DNA of 64,000 nucleotides from Clostridiales bacterium. GTDB lineage: Bacteria; Bacillota; Clostridia; Saccharofermentanales; Saccharofermentanaceae. The position numbers were made by a program, and so were the translations under genes. How positions within the stretch are numbered: the stretch's first letter is position 1; every line of letters starts with the position of its first letter. The stretch covers positions 62,001 through 126,000 of the forward strand of contig JAFVDI010000028.1 in assembly GCA_017478485.1 (NCBI GenBank), in the 5' to 3' direction. Of the stretch, positions 52,557-61,463 are shown in pieces. The notes below the pieces were generated by a model, which did not search any database, had not been told where the DNA came from, and saw nothing but the letters and a program-made list of their open reading frames with translations.

Positions 52557-53834
52557 TCAGAGCGGCTGGCTCTCTCCTTCTTCGACGGTGATTCCTTCCT
52601 TCTTGAGTGCATCGTAATAAACATCAGCGGGGAACGCAGCGGGAGTAAACACACCGGGCTTGGACCACTTATCAAGGCACATGAGCTTGACGCCCGCGAT
52701 TATGGCGGAACCGTCAAGATACTCGAGTGCGGAAACACCGTATTTATCACGTATCTGGTCGTTGTCGGCTGTGATCTTGTAAAGTCTTGTCAGCACCTTG
52801 CCGTTCTTCTGGCCGGTGACATAGATCTCATAGCTTGCTTCGCCGGTATAAACAATGTCTTTGGCTTCAACGGGTGTAACGGTCTCCGCCATCCTCTTGG
52901 GCAGGATCTCAGCGACAAGATCGATCGGCTTGACATTGACGTTTCCGACCCTGACAGGCTTATCGGAGAGCAGCCCCAAAGATCTGAGCATCTCTATCTT
53001 CTCCGTGGGGACCTTTCGGCCTTCGCGTCTGACGACAGGCTCTAAATAACCGACGTCCTTGATCTCAGGGATCTCCTTAAGGAAATCCGTGATAACGGGA
53101 TTGGATGTCATGTAGACAAGCTTGCCGCCGGAAGACTTGCCGCTTCTGGAGAACTCTTCAGTCTGCGTAGCTTTACCTTCTTTGATATAGATGACCGGCT
53201 GTGCGGCACTGACGCCGTTGCCTGCATTGGGATTCTTAATGTCTTCGGAATAGAGAACGTCAACACGTTCGTTCACATCGGTCTCTTCCTTCTTCTCGCC
53301 CTTACCCTGTGTCTCACCGGGAATGACGCAGAAGTCAACGGATTTAACCTCAAAGAAATCATGTTCGGCTGCGCTTCTGACAATGGTCGTGATAACGCCG
53401 GGATTGAGGCCGCAGCCGCAAACCGCCGTCTTCTTAGCGTGCTGGAATGATCCGAACTTCTTGAACTGCTCCGAAAGCAGAGACGTGGACATCGGCATGA
53501 GGGGGACACCGCAAAGACGTCCGTCTATATAGTCTGCACCAACCTCGGCAGCCATATCCATGGCAGCCTGCGTGTGCTCGGCGGGCATCAGATTGACGAT
53601 GAGCTCCGGCGCGATGATCTTTACCATCATCTTCCAGCTTTCGGGATTGCTTAAGTTGATCGCTGATGTCGTGACACGGAATCCGCGTCTGAACGCGAGA
53701 TCCTTGAGGTCATCACAGTCCTCCCTGTTCTCGGATGCCAGTGCGATTCCCGAAGCGAGCGAACGGTCAGCGCAGAGCGCCAAAACAAGGCGTTTTGTTA
53801 TCTCGTTACAACCAAGTATCAATATGCGTTTCAT
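52557..53834 (-). CDS. saccharopine dehydrogenase-like NAD(P)-binding protein
   Basis: 425 residues. An N-terminal Rossmann start (ILGCNEITKRLVLALC) and the saccharopine dehydrogenase-type layout: VNLMPAEHTQAAMDMAAEVGADYID, CGCGLNPGVITTIV and a C-terminal domain with GSAIIAGVKLMC and GVFTPAAFPADVYYDAL. Related enzymes act in lysine metabolism or as carboxynorspermidine dehydrogenases; no partner gene of either pathway is adjacent. It lies 34 bases upstream of the GGDEF gene on the same strand. Subfamily not assignable. Confidence 0.8.
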   Translation of the reverse strand: MKRILILGCNEITKRLVLALCADRSLASGIALASENREDCDDLKDLAFRRGFRVTTSAINLSNPESWKMMVKIIAPELIVNLMPAEHTQAAMDMAAEVGADYIDGRLCGVPLMPMSTSLLSEQFKKFGSFQHAKKTAVCGCGLNPGVITTIVRSAAEHDFFEVKSVDFCVIPGETQGKGEKKEETDVNERVDVLYSEDIKNPNAGNGVSAAQPVIYIKEGKATQTEEFSRSGKSSGGKLVYMTSNPVITDFLKEIPEIKDVGYLEPVVRREGRKVPTEKIEMLRSLGLLSDKPVRVGNVNVKPIDLVAEILPKRMAETVTPVEAKDIVYTGEASYEIYVTGQKNGKVLTRLYKITADNDQIRDKYGVSALEYLDGSAIIAGVKLMCLDKWSKPGVFTPAAFPADVYYDALKKEGITVEEGESQPL

Positions 53835-53995
53835 ATGAAGTGCCGCCTTTAATAGATCATCTTTACCTAAGTATCTATTCTACATTAAAAGAAATATAAA
53901 CGGCAACTGAAAATGACCATCCTGACCTTAAAATTCGGCATAAAAATGCATAACGCAAGGGCTCTTTTACAGATGCTTTTTGAGATAATTGCGAA

Positions 53996-54023
53996 TTTAC
54001 CGCACGCGAATTGCAAGGATAAT
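53996..54023 (+). promoter_or_regulatory. promoter region of the amino-acid ABC transporter
   Basis: TTTACC (53996-54001), a 16-base spacer and GATAAT (54018-54023), 38 bases before the ATG at 54062. Two direct copies of GCGAATT (53991 and 54006) overlap it and could be an operator. The rest of the 227-base divergent gap shows nothing else. Confidence 0.5.
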
Positions 54024-54061
54024 ATACTTCTGTTCACTTTTTTACAAAAGGAGTTATTGTT

Positions 54062-54931
54062 ATGAAAACTTTTACTCGCAAACTGATGTCCGTTATCATT
54101 GCGGCTTCATTCTGCTTCGGTCTCGCTTCATGCTCAAAGACACCCGCAGCTTCTTCTGTTGCTTCTGAAACAACAACAGCTGCTGAGTCAAAGGCTTCAG
54201 AGTCTGAAACATCTGCTGCTGAATCCAAGGCAGAGATCAAGACTGTTACTGCAGGCAAGCTCACAATGGCTACAAACGCTACTTTCCCTCCGTATGAGTT
54301 CCACGAAGGTGAGAAGATCGTAGGCATCGACGCTGAGATCGCTAAGGCTGTTGCTGACAAGCTCGGTCTTGAGCTCGTTATCGAGGACGTTGAATTCGAT
54401 TCCATCATCGCAGGCGTTCAGTCAGGCAAGTACGATATCGGCTGCGCAGGCATGACTGTTACTGAAGACAGACTTAAGTCCGTTAACTTCTCTACTTCCT
54501 ATGCTACAGGCATCCAGTCCATCATCGTTAAGGAAGGTTCCCCGATCAAGACCATCGACGATCTCGTAAAGGGCAAGTACAAGGTTGGCGTTCAGTCCGG
54601 CACAACAGGCGACATCTACATGTCTGATGCCGAGAACGGCGGTGTAGGCGAAGACAGGATCGATCGTTTCAAGAACGGCAACGATGCTGTCATTGCTCTT
54701 CTCGCAGGCAAGATCGACGCCATCTGCATCGACAACGAGCCCGCTAAGGCATATGTTGCAGCAAACAAGGGTCTTTCCATCCTTGAGACGCCTTTCAAGG
54801 AAGAGAAGTACGCTATCGCTATCAGCAAGGACAACGAGGCTCTCCTCACAGCCATCAACAGCGCTCTCGACGAGCTCACTAAGGATGGCACCATCGCTAA
54901 GATCATCGAGAAGTACATTCCTACAAAATAA
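54062..54931 (+). CDS. polar amino-acid ABC transporter solute-binding lipoprotein
   Basis: 289 residues. Lipobox ASC after MSVIIAASFCFGLASC, then a Ser/Ala/Glu linker. The SBP_bac_3 fold follows: GKLTMATNATFPPYEFHEGE, VGIDAEIAKAVADKLGLEL, YDIGCAGMTVTEDRLKSVNFS and YKVGVQSGTTGDIY. Ligands are usually His, Arg, Gln, Cys or similar. Ribosome site AAGGAGTT lies 8 bases before the ATG. The terminator-like stem after it and the 105-base gap to the permease suggest more binding protein than membrane parts, a common pattern. Confidence 0.93.
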   Translation: MKTFTRKLMSVIIAASFCFGLASCSKTPAASSVASETTTAAESKASESETSAAESKAEIKTVTAGKLTMATNATFPPYEFHEGEKIVGIDAEIAKAVADKLGLELVIEDVEFDSIIAGVQSGKYDIGCAGMTVTEDRLKSVNFSTSYATGIQSIIVKEGSPIKTIDDLVKGKYKVGVQSGTTGDIYMSDAENGGVGEDRIDRFKNGNDAVIALLAGKIDAICIDNEPAKAYVAANKGLSILETPFKEEKYAIAISKDNEALLTAINSALDELTKDGTIAKIIEKYIPTK

Positions 54932-54959
54932 GTCTTAGCAAGATCAAACTGATCACAAG

Positions 54960-54994
54960 CCGCGGAAATAGGTCTTTATTTCCGCGGTTTTCTT
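54960..54994 (+). terminator. attenuating terminator between binding protein and permease
   Basis: An 11-bp stem (CCGCGGAAATA with TATTTCCGCGG, six-base loop) is followed by TTTTCTT. It lies 28 bases past the SBP stop and before the permease gene; partial read-through would lower expression of the permease and ATPase. Confidence 0.78.
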
Positions 54995-55036
54995 ATTTAC
55001 AATAGAAGAACTTGTTTTTGCGGGGGAACTGTTCAG

Positions 55037-55846
55037 ATGATCTCAATATTGTCTAATGTTTATGCAGGTGTTATCGCCCTTGCGGGTGAGGCAGCTGAGC
55101 AGTCCTCATCCGGCTGGTTCGGCGACCTGTGGAATAAACTCCGTGATGATTTCATAAACAATTTCATTGCGAAGGACAGATACCAGTACCTGTTAAAGGG
55201 TCTCGGCGTTACCTTTGAAGTCACCTTTTTCGCTGCACTTCTCGGTATCCTGCTCGGAATAATCGTTGCTCTCATCAGGTCTTCACACGACAAACTGGCT
55301 GATGAACTCCGTCCCGGTTTCTTTAAAGTTCTGCTCGCGGTCTTTAATGCACTGTCAAACCTGTATCTTACGGTCGTCCGTGGAACGCCTGTCGTTGTTC
55401 AGCTCATGATCGCTTATTTCATTATCTTTGCGACATCCAACAACAAGGTCCTCGTTGCGATCCTCGCTTTCGGAATCAACTCCGGCGCATATGTTGCCGA
55501 GATCATCCGAAGCGGCATCATGAGCATCGACATCGGTCAGTTCGAGGCAGGAAGATCTCTGGGTTTCGGATATATCCGCACCATGATCTATATCATCATC
55601 CCGCAGGCAATTAAGAACGTTCTCCCCGCCCTCGCAAATGAATTCATCGTTCTCATCAAAGAGACTTCAGTATCCGGTTACGTTGGTCTCCAGGATCTGA
55701 CCAAGGGCGGAGACATCATAAGATCAAGAACTTATTCCGCGTTCATGCCGCTCATCGCGGTCGCGGCCATATACCTTGTCATCGTCATCTTCTTCTCGAA
55801 GCTCGTGACGCTGCTCGAAAGGAGGCTGAGAAACAGTGATCGCTGA
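55037..55846 (+). CDS. polar amino-acid ABC transporter permease
   Basis: 269 residues, a HisM/GlnP-type permease. Four or five membrane spans with the family block [15 protein letters not shown] and the EAA loop region [31 protein letters not shown], which docks the ATPase. The start ATG follows GGGGG. It overlaps the ATPase gene by 11 bases. N-terminal 60 residues are an unusual extracellular/loop extension ([16 protein letters not shown]) before the conserved permease domain. Confidence 0.93.
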   Translation: MISILSNVYAGVIALAGEAAEQSSSGWFGDLWNKLRDDFINNFIAKDRYQYLLKGLGVTFEVTFFAALLGILLGIIVALIRSSHDKLADELRPGFFKVLLAVFNALSNLYLTVVRGTPVVVQLMIAYFIIFATSNNKVLVAILAFGINSGAYVAEIIRSGIMSIDIGQFEAGRSLGFGYIRTMIYIIIPQAIKNVLPALANEFIVLIKETSVSGYVGLQDLTKGGDIIRSRTYSAFMPLIAVAAIYLVIVIFFSKLVTLLERRLRNSDR

Positions 55847-56588
55847 AAAGGGAGATGTGATCATCTCGGTAAAAGATCTGAAAAAGTACTACAACGGCGA
55901 AGCGATAAAGGCTCTCGACGGCATTACGACCGACATCAAAAAAGGCGAGGTCGTAGTTGTCATAGGTCCTTCCGGTTCAGGAAAATCAACCTTCCTGCGT
56001 TCGCTCAACCTGCTTGAACGTCCTACTTCCGGAACAATCACGTTCAACGGAACTGACATAACGTCAAAAGAAACGGATATCAATAAACTCAGGCAGAAGA
56101 TGGGAATGGTGTTCCAGCATTTCAATCTCTTCCCTCACCTGACGATCATGAAGAACATGACCTTAGGACCCATAAAGCTCCGCGGAATGTCCAAGGTCGA
56201 AGCAGAAAAAAGAGCTAAGCTCCTTCTTGGCAGAGTAGGTCTGCAGGACAGGGCCGATGCATATCCGTCACAGCTATCAGGCGGTCAGAAGCAGAGGATC
56301 GCCATCGTCAGAGCATTGGCAATGGAGCCTGACGTAATGCTCTTCGACGAGCCTACGAGCGCTCTTGACCCCGAGATGGTCGGAGAAGTTCTGGAAGTTA
56401 TGAAGCAGCTTGCCAAATCCGGCATGACCATGGTCTGTGTAACACACGAAATGGGTTTTGCCCGTGAAGTCGGTACGCGTGTTATTTTTATGGATTGTGG
56501 TAAAATAATCGAGGAAAACACACCGGAACAGATTTTCACCAATCCTCAGAATGAAAGATTGGTCTCGTTCCTTAAAAAGGTGTTGTAA
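55836..56588 (+). CDS. polar amino-acid ABC transporter ATP-binding protein
   Basis: 250 residues, GlnQ/HisP type. Walker [11 protein letters not shown]-loop [12 protein letters not shown], signature LSGGQKQR, Walker [15 protein letters not shown] and H-loop [11 protein letters not shown]. The start is GTG at 55836, after AAAGGAGG, overlapping the permease gene by 11 bases. Together with 54062-54931 and 55037-55846 it forms a complete importer. Confidence 0.95.
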   Translation: MIAEKGDVIISVKDLKKYYNGEAIKALDGITTDIKKGEVVVVIGPSGSGKSTFLRSLNLLERPTSGTITFNGTDITSKETDINKLRQKMGMVFQHFNLFPHLTIMKNMTLGPIKLRGMSKVEAEKRAKLLLGRVGLQDRADAYPSQLSGGQKQRIAIVRALAMEPDVMLFDEPTSALDPEMVGEVLEVMKQLAKSGMTMVCVTHEMGFAREVGTRVIFMDCGKIIEENTPEQIFTNPQNERLVSFLKKVL

Positions 56589-56605
56589 TAAAGGAGGAAA
56601 AGATT

Positions 56606-57211
56606 ATGTTTTGTGAAAATTGCGGATCACAGATAGCTGACGGCAGCGCGATCTGCCCTAATTGCGGAGCAGCAGTAAATGCGTCAGGTGCAGCAGCAGC
56701 ACAGCCTGTTCAGCCCGCTCAGCCTGTCCAGCCCGTATACCAGCAGCCTGTATATCAGCAGCCTGCTTACCAGCAGCCCATCTATCAGCAGCCCGCAGCA
56801 GGCGGCAGCAAGGCGCTTGCTATCACCTCGCTCATTCTCGGTATCTGCGGTCTCGTATTCTGCTGGATCCCTGTATTCGGCATGCTCCTTGCTATCGCCG
56901 GTTTGATCCTCGGTATTCTTTCATTTAAGAACCCCAACGGCAAGGGTATGGCTATCACAGGTTTCATTCTTTCGATCGTCGGATGCGTATTCGGTCTGAT
57001 CTATACGATCGCTATCTTCGGTTCAGGCAGCGCTTTCACAAGATCTTACAGCTCAGTAAGCCGCTCTCTCAGCCGCTCCATCAGCCGCAGCCGCAGCATG
57101 AGCATCTCAAGGAGCAGAAGCCTCAGCCGTTCAAGAGCAAGAAACGATATTATCGGTTCTGCTGATTCCGCTCTTACAGTTGGCGGTTATGTAGTTACTT
57201 TTGAGAAGTAA
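56606..57211 (+). CDS. zinc-ribbon / DUF4190 membrane protein with Arg/Ser-repeat tail
   Basis: 201 residues. Zinc ribbon with two CxxC motifs (CENCGSQI and CPNCGAAV) at residues 3-25, a low-complexity Pro/Gln/Tyr stretch with repeated YQQP (about residues 36-63), a DUF4190-like pair of membrane spans (ALAITSLILGICGLVF, LLAIAGLILGILSFKN) and a third span, then a 40-residue Ser/Arg repeat tail ending SRSRARNDI (about 150-185). Ribosome site AAGGAGG. It starts 17 bases after the ABC ATPase, so it may share that transcript. A terminator at 57233-57275 lies in the opposite gene's coding region. Function unknown. Confidence 0.75.
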   Translation: MFCENCGSQIADGSAICPNCGAAVNASGAAAAQPVQPAQPVQPVYQQPVYQQPAYQQPIYQQPAAGGSKALAITSLILGICGLVFCWIPVFGMLLAIAGLILGILSFKNPNGKGMAITGFILSIVGCVFGLIYTIAIFGSGSAFTRSYSSVSRSLSRSISRSRSMSISRSRSLSRSRARNDIIGSADSALTVGGYVVTFEK

Positions 57212-57218
57212 TCTCTAA

Positions 57219-59153
57219 TTAACGATTTCCCGGACGTCCTGCAGATGAGTTATTCTCTGCGGGACGTCTTTTTTTGTTTCCTCTGCCCTGTCCGATACCC
57301 TCAGGGATTGGATTCTTGTAGAGGACTATGTACTTATCATGGTGAAGCGCATTCCTGATGTCGTCTTTGAGTTCGAAATATTCATCGATCTCCTTTTCAA
57401 GAACATCAGGCTTAAACTTGCGTCTCTTGAGCTTGCCGAATCTCAGGTAGTTATACTCTTTCCAGATCAGCATCACCAGTATTTCGATCAGGATGGCTAT
57501 GAACAGGATAAAGAAGAAGTGTTCTGTCTGGTGTATCGTAGAGCTGTTATAGATCCAGAATTCCCTTATGGGTCTTCCTGTCAGATCACAAAAGATCCCG
57601 TACATCATAAAGACCCAGTAGACTATCATGTATAACCATGCAACGGCCGTCAGGATGAACTCGATCACCTGCTTTATCTTCTTCTGTTTTGTATGATCCT
57701 CAATGTGTTCCGATGAATTGGAATCAACGATCGGACTTTCAAGAGTTCCGTCTATCAGAGGCGATGACAGGTCTGCATTCTCCGGATTTGCCGAGAAAGC
57801 CTGTACCAGTCTGCTGATCCTGATGTCGTCATACGACACGAAAGTTTTTTCCTCAGCGGCTTCCTCCATTTCGAAATCAGGTTCCTGATTCGTGGTGTTC
57901 GATGCGGTAATTCCGCGGTCAGGCGATTGCCACGTTGCAAGCTTCTTCTTTGGAAGCAAAGCTTTTACAAGAGATGTCAGCGTGATAAAGACGTTTATGT
58001 ACCAGTAAACGACCGGATACCAGACGACCGACCAGGTGTTTTTCACGATGTTCTTGTCATAGTGCGATTCAAGCCAGATTGCCACTGCAAACTGGAACAG
58101 ACAGACAAAAGACAGGAATTGGCTTTTCCACAGGTATTCCGTAAAGACCTGCTTGCCCATGATCTCCATGATGATAAGAATCAGGGTAAGGATCAGCCAG
58201 CATACTGACCAGAAGAAAGAACATATCTGTTCGAGATAGATCGGGAACATTCTGCGGCTTCTCCAGTGCGTGAAGATATCCCAGTGCCTGAAGATAACCT
58301 CAAGTCCGCCGCCTGCCCAGCGCTTTCTCTGTCTCCAGAGACCTTTGACCGTTTCAGGGACCAGCATCCAGCACAAAGCCCTGGGCTCGTATCTGACGTC
58401 CCAGAAATTCTTTTCGAGTTTCCATGTGACCGCGATGTCTTCCGTCATCATGTCCCTGTCCCAGAATCCGCACTCGAGCAGTGCCTTTTTGCGGTAAGCA
58501 ACGCATACGCCTGATACCGTCATGACTTTTCCCAAAACCCTCTGGGTTCTCTTGATAAGCGAAATGATGCTCGCGTATTCGCAAAGCTGGAGCTTTCCTA
58601 ACAAAGAACCGCGGTTGCGGACACGGGGATTGCCTGTAACTGCGCCTACGCGCTCGCCGTTATTCTCATTAACGAAATGGGATACCAGATATCTGAGGGC
58701 ATTCTTATCAAGGTATGAGTCCGCATCTACGCCGACAAGGATCTCGCCTTTTGAGGCAATGAGTCCCAGATACAGAGCGTTTGCTTTTCCGCAATTGGGT
58801 TTGAGATCGATAACGCGGACCCTGCTGTACATCCGGGCGATCTTGCGCAAGACTTCACCGGTATCGTCAGTACTGCCGTCATTAATGAGTATGATCTCAT
58901 AATTCGGATAATTGAGCTCATTCATCTCTTTGACAACGTTGTAGAGGATGTCGCTCTCGTTATGGGCAGGCATCAGGATGGAGACAAAAGGCGTCTCCTT
59001 AAGAGGGAGTGCCCCCTTTCGTTCGTTCGATCTGTAAAAGATGATGGATCCTATCACCCACATTAAGGCCATGAGCGCAGGATACCAGTAAACGAACTGG
59101 ACAATTCCCTTAAAACACAGTGATACTAAAAATTGCAAGAATGTACTAGCCAT
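57219..59153 (-). CDS. PgaC-PgaD-like fusion (poly-beta-1,6-N-acetylglucosamine synthase)
   Basis: 644 residues. Residues 1 to about 420 form a PgaC/IcaA-type processive GT2: one N-terminal span, SILMPAHNESDIL, DGSTDD, the metal motif VDADSY, TED (MMTEDIAVTW) and QRKRW, then membrane spans. A polar linker (about 430-485) leads to a second part (about 490-610) with two more spans and a PgaD-like motif LIWKEYNYLRFGKLKRR. PgaC and PgaD together make and export PNAG, and both bind c-di-GMP in E. coli. Here they appear fused. No pgaB/icaB deacetylase or pgaA is next to it. The start has no clear ribosome site. Its tail is basic and Asn/Ser/Gly-rich. Confidence 0.75.
   Translation of the reverse strand: MASTFLQFLVSLCFKGIVQFVYWYPALMALMWVIGSIIFYRSNERKGALPLKETPFVSILMPAHNESDILYNVVKEMNELNYPNYEIILINDGSTDDTGEVLRKIARMYSRVRVIDLKPNCGKANALYLGLIASKGEILVGVDADSYLDKNALRYLVSHFVNENNGERVGAVTGNPRVRNRGSLLGKLQLCEYASIISLIKRTQRVLGKVMTVSGVCVAYRKKALLECGFWDRDMMTEDIAVTWKLEKNFWDVRYEPRALCWMLVPETVKGLWRQRKRWAGGGLEVIFRHWDIFTHWRSRRMFPIYLEQICSFFWSVCWLILTLILIIMEIMGKQVFTEYLWKSQFLSFVCLFQFAVAIWLESHYDKNIVKNTWSVVWYPVVYWYINVFITLTSLVKALLPKKKLATWQSPDRGITASNTTNQEPDFEMEEAAEEKTFVSYDDIRISRLVQAFSANPENADLSSPLIDGTLESPIVDSNSSEHIEDHTKQKKIKQVIEFILTAVAWLYMIVYWVFMMYGIFCDLTGRPIREFWIYNSSTIHQTEHFFFILFIAILIEILVMLIWKEYNYLRFGKLKRRKFKPDVLEKEIDEYFELKDDIRNALHHDKYIVLYKNPIPEGIGQGRGNKKRRPAENNSSAGRPGNR
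57233..57275 (+). terminator. plus-strand terminator located inside the convergent PgaC-D coding region
   Basis: A 12-bp stem (GACGTCCTGCAG with CTGCGGGACGTC, one G-T pair) followed by seven T. It lies 21 bases after the stop of the zinc-ribbon gene and within the last codons of the opposite-strand gene. Confidence 0.8.
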
Positions 59154-59262
59154 AATTCAATTGTAATTTCTACCCGCTGATCTTGTTTTAATCAACGATT
59201 TAGACACTGAAAACAATCAATGAAAAACTTTAACTGAAATCGTAAATTGAGATCATGAAAAA

Positions 59263-59808
59263 CTAACCGTTTTTCTTCAGCGTCTCGTCGTAAGAGTAGT
59301 TCCTTTCTAGAAAATCTTCACCCTTAATACTTTCAGACTTCGACAGACCCGGATAATCAAGCTGTCTCATGACTTCATAAACAGCGACTGCACAGGCATT
59401 CGAGAGGTTGAGACATCTGCATTCAGGTGCCATCGGGATCCTGAAGCATCTGTCCATGTTCGCACGAAGAATGTCACCCGGGATCCCCGTGCTCTCTTTG
59501 CCGAAAACAAGAAATATCTTTCCAGTCTCTCCTGCTGACTTGAAATCTATTTCGGAAGGCGGAACCTTTCCATATCTTGTCATAAAGAAATATTCGCCGT
59601 CATTGGCGGCAGCAAAACTCTTCCAGTCATCATAGAGCTTATAGTCAGCCCAAGTGATGTGATTGGTGGTAGCTCTCCTGAACTTCGGATCCTCAATGTC
59701 AAAGCCGAGCGGCTTGATGATGTGCAGACCGCATCCGGCTGCAACACAAGTCCTCATGATATTTCCGGTGTTCTGGGGGATCTCAGGCTCGAAAAGTACT
59801 ATGTTCAC
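59263..59808 (-). CDS. trmL: tRNA (cytidine(34)-2'-O)-methyltransferase
   Basis: 181 residues from a GTG at 59808, chosen because the family begins VNIVLFEPEIPQNTGNI and AAGGA sits nine bases before it; a GTG at 59862 would add 18 residues. SPOUT methyltransferase: IPQNTGNIMRTC, FGKESTGIPGDIL and a trefoil-knot block RIPMAPECRCLNLSNACAVAVYE. It methylates the wobble nucleotide of leucine tRNAs using SAM. It ends with TAG, the only natural TAG stop in this window; reading on would add ten codons to TAA. Between it and PgaC-D lie 109 bases with no other feature. Confidence 0.92.
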   Translation of the reverse strand: MNIVLFEPEIPQNTGNIMRTCVAAGCGLHIIKPLGFDIEDPKFRRATTNHITWADYKLYDDWKSFAAANDGEYFFMTRYGKVPPSEIDFKSAGETGKIFLVFGKESTGIPGDILRANMDRCFRIPMAPECRCLNLSNACAVAVYEVMRQLDYPGLSKSESIKGEDFLERNYSYDETLKKNG

Positions 59809-60034
59809 CTTTTCATTTCCTTCAGAAGTCCCGATATCGACCTTATCAATCACTTCAAACACTCTCCCGCTTCAAAAGCGTCCGCATAACACTCCGAATG
59901 ACCACCCTATATCCAAAATAAGATTTTATAGAAGGCGAAATTAAAAATATATCGTCAATTTCAAACAATAAATGTCTGCCGGAATGTTCTGCAGTAGGCA
60001 TTTTTACTTGCTTTCGTACATATTTGCTCATCAT

Positions 60035-60063
60035 TTGACACTTCTTGCTCTATGGTTGACAAT
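60035..60063 (+). promoter_or_regulatory. promoter of the carboxylesterase gene
   Basis: TTGACA (60035-60040, exact consensus), a 17-base spacer and GACAAT (60058-60063). The ATG at 60105 follows by 41 bases without a clear ribosome site. The 296-base gap (59809-60104) also holds a nine-pair hairpin at about 59971-60000 with TTTTT after it. Confidence 0.65.
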
Positions 60064-60104
60064 AGAAGGCAGATAAAGGCGGCTAAAATCAAATTTACCC
60101 AAAA

Positions 60105-61445
60105 ATGGCAAATGTGATCGAAACAACCTATGGCAGGATCTCCGGCATCACCAAAAACGGATGCCTTGAATTTCTCGGGATCCCGTATGCCAAAGCGCCT
60201 GTCGGCGATCTGGCTTTCCGCCGTCCCGAAGATCCCGATCCGTGGGATGACATTAAGATCACGGACAAAGGCGGCCGCAATTCCGTTCAGGGCTTCAGTT
60301 CCCGTCACTACATAAGCTATAACGGACAGGATTGTCTCTACATGAATATCTGCATTCCGGAAAATGCGGGAACGGATCTTCCCGTACTTGTCTGGATACA
60401 CGGCGGTTCATATGCAACCGGCGGGACGGGCCGGATCAACGAAAGAACCGAAGACATGGTCTATGACCTGACCCGCTTTGCCAGGGAAACCGGCTGCATC
60501 CTTGTCGATTTCAATTACAGACTCAACCTGTACGGGTTTATGAACCTCAACTGCTTCAGCAGCAGATTCGATATAAACTGCGGGCTTTTCGACCAGATCA
60601 AGGCACTTGAATTCGTACAGAAGAACATTTCATCATTCGGCGGAGACCCCTCTAACGTTACGCTTTTCGGCCAGTCATCCGGAGCTGCGTGTATCCTGGC
60701 GCTCATGACGATGCCCGAGGCTGAGCCTCTTTTCGCCAAGGCCATCGTGCAGTCAGCCTGCGTTGACTCTTTCTGGACTCCCGAACAGAGCCGGAAACTG
60801 GCAAAGACTTATCTGAGAATGCTCGGATACAGCTATAAAGCGCCCGAAAAGATCCTGTCCGCCGATCCCAAAGCCGTTTATAAGGCCAACAGGGACCTTA
60901 AGATCAAAGTCAGAGCCAAGGGTGAAGTGACCTGCGTATTCTCACCGGTTATCGACGGCAAAACGCTCAGGGATTATCCGAGAAAAACCGTCACAGGATG
61001 CAGAAAACCGCTCCTTATCGGAACGGTCATGCGTGAAGCTGATCTTTTTACCCAGGGACTTCCCTCGATCATAATCCCCTATACCCCCAGGCTCTTCAAA
61101 CTGGAAGTACGTTGGGGAAAGAACTTAAGACGCCGTGTTTCTGATGACCTCACCTATAAGGTTTACAAAAAACCTGTTTTGGATATCGCCTCGGAATACA
61201 GCGGCGACGTATGGATCTACGATTACCAGTTCAGGAAATGCAGGCATGCCGACGAAGTTCCGGTGCTCTTCGGATCGAAAACCGAACCCGGCAGGGACTC
61301 TAATTCGCCTGCCGACACCTCACTCGAACCTGATGAGGATGCTCTGGGAGTAACGATGCGCAGTGTTTGGGGCCGGTTTGCCAAAAGCGGCAGCCCGGGA
61401 TGGGAAATGTACAAGGATTCCCGCGATATTCACATTTTTAAGTAA
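60105..61445 (+). CDS. type B carboxylesterase
   Basis: 446 residues, somewhat shorter than most bacterial type B carboxylesterases (about 480-520). N-terminal YGRISGI ... FLGIPYAKAPVGDLAFRRP, the oxyanion block WIHGGSYATG, GFGG-like SSFGGDPSNVTLFGQSSGA with the catalytic Ser (the usual GESAGA reads GQSSGA), Glu in the GTVMREADLF segment and His in CRHADEVPVLFG. No signal peptide is present, so it is cytoplasmic. Natural substrate unknown. Start ATG at 60105; no good ribosome site was found. Confidence 0.88.
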   Translation: MANVIETTYGRISGITKNGCLEFLGIPYAKAPVGDLAFRRPEDPDPWDDIKITDKGGRNSVQGFSSRHYISYNGQDCLYMNICIPENAGTDLPVLVWIHGGSYATGGTGRINERTEDMVYDLTRFARETGCILVDFNYRLNLYGFMNLNCFSSRFDINCGLFDQIKALEFVQKNISSFGGDPSNVTLFGQSSGAACILALMTMPEAEPLFAKAIVQSACVDSFWTPEQSRKLAKTYLRMLGYSYKAPEKILSADPKAVYKANRDLKIKVRAKGEVTCVFSPVIDGKTLRDYPRKTVTGCRKPLLIGTVMREADLFTQGLPSIIIPYTPRLFKLEVRWGKNLRRRVSDDLTYKVYKKPVLDIASEYSGDVWIYDYQFRKCRHADEVPVLFGSKTEPGRDSNSPADTSLEPDEDALGVTMRSVWGRFAKSGSPGWEMYKDSRDIHIFK

Positions 61446-61463
61446 GTGAAACTCTGACGTCTG

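Noticed and set aside
59862..59862. GTG at 59862 as trmL start
   Set aside because: The purine stretch lies too near the codon; the downstream GTG (59808) has a better-spaced site and matches the family N terminus.
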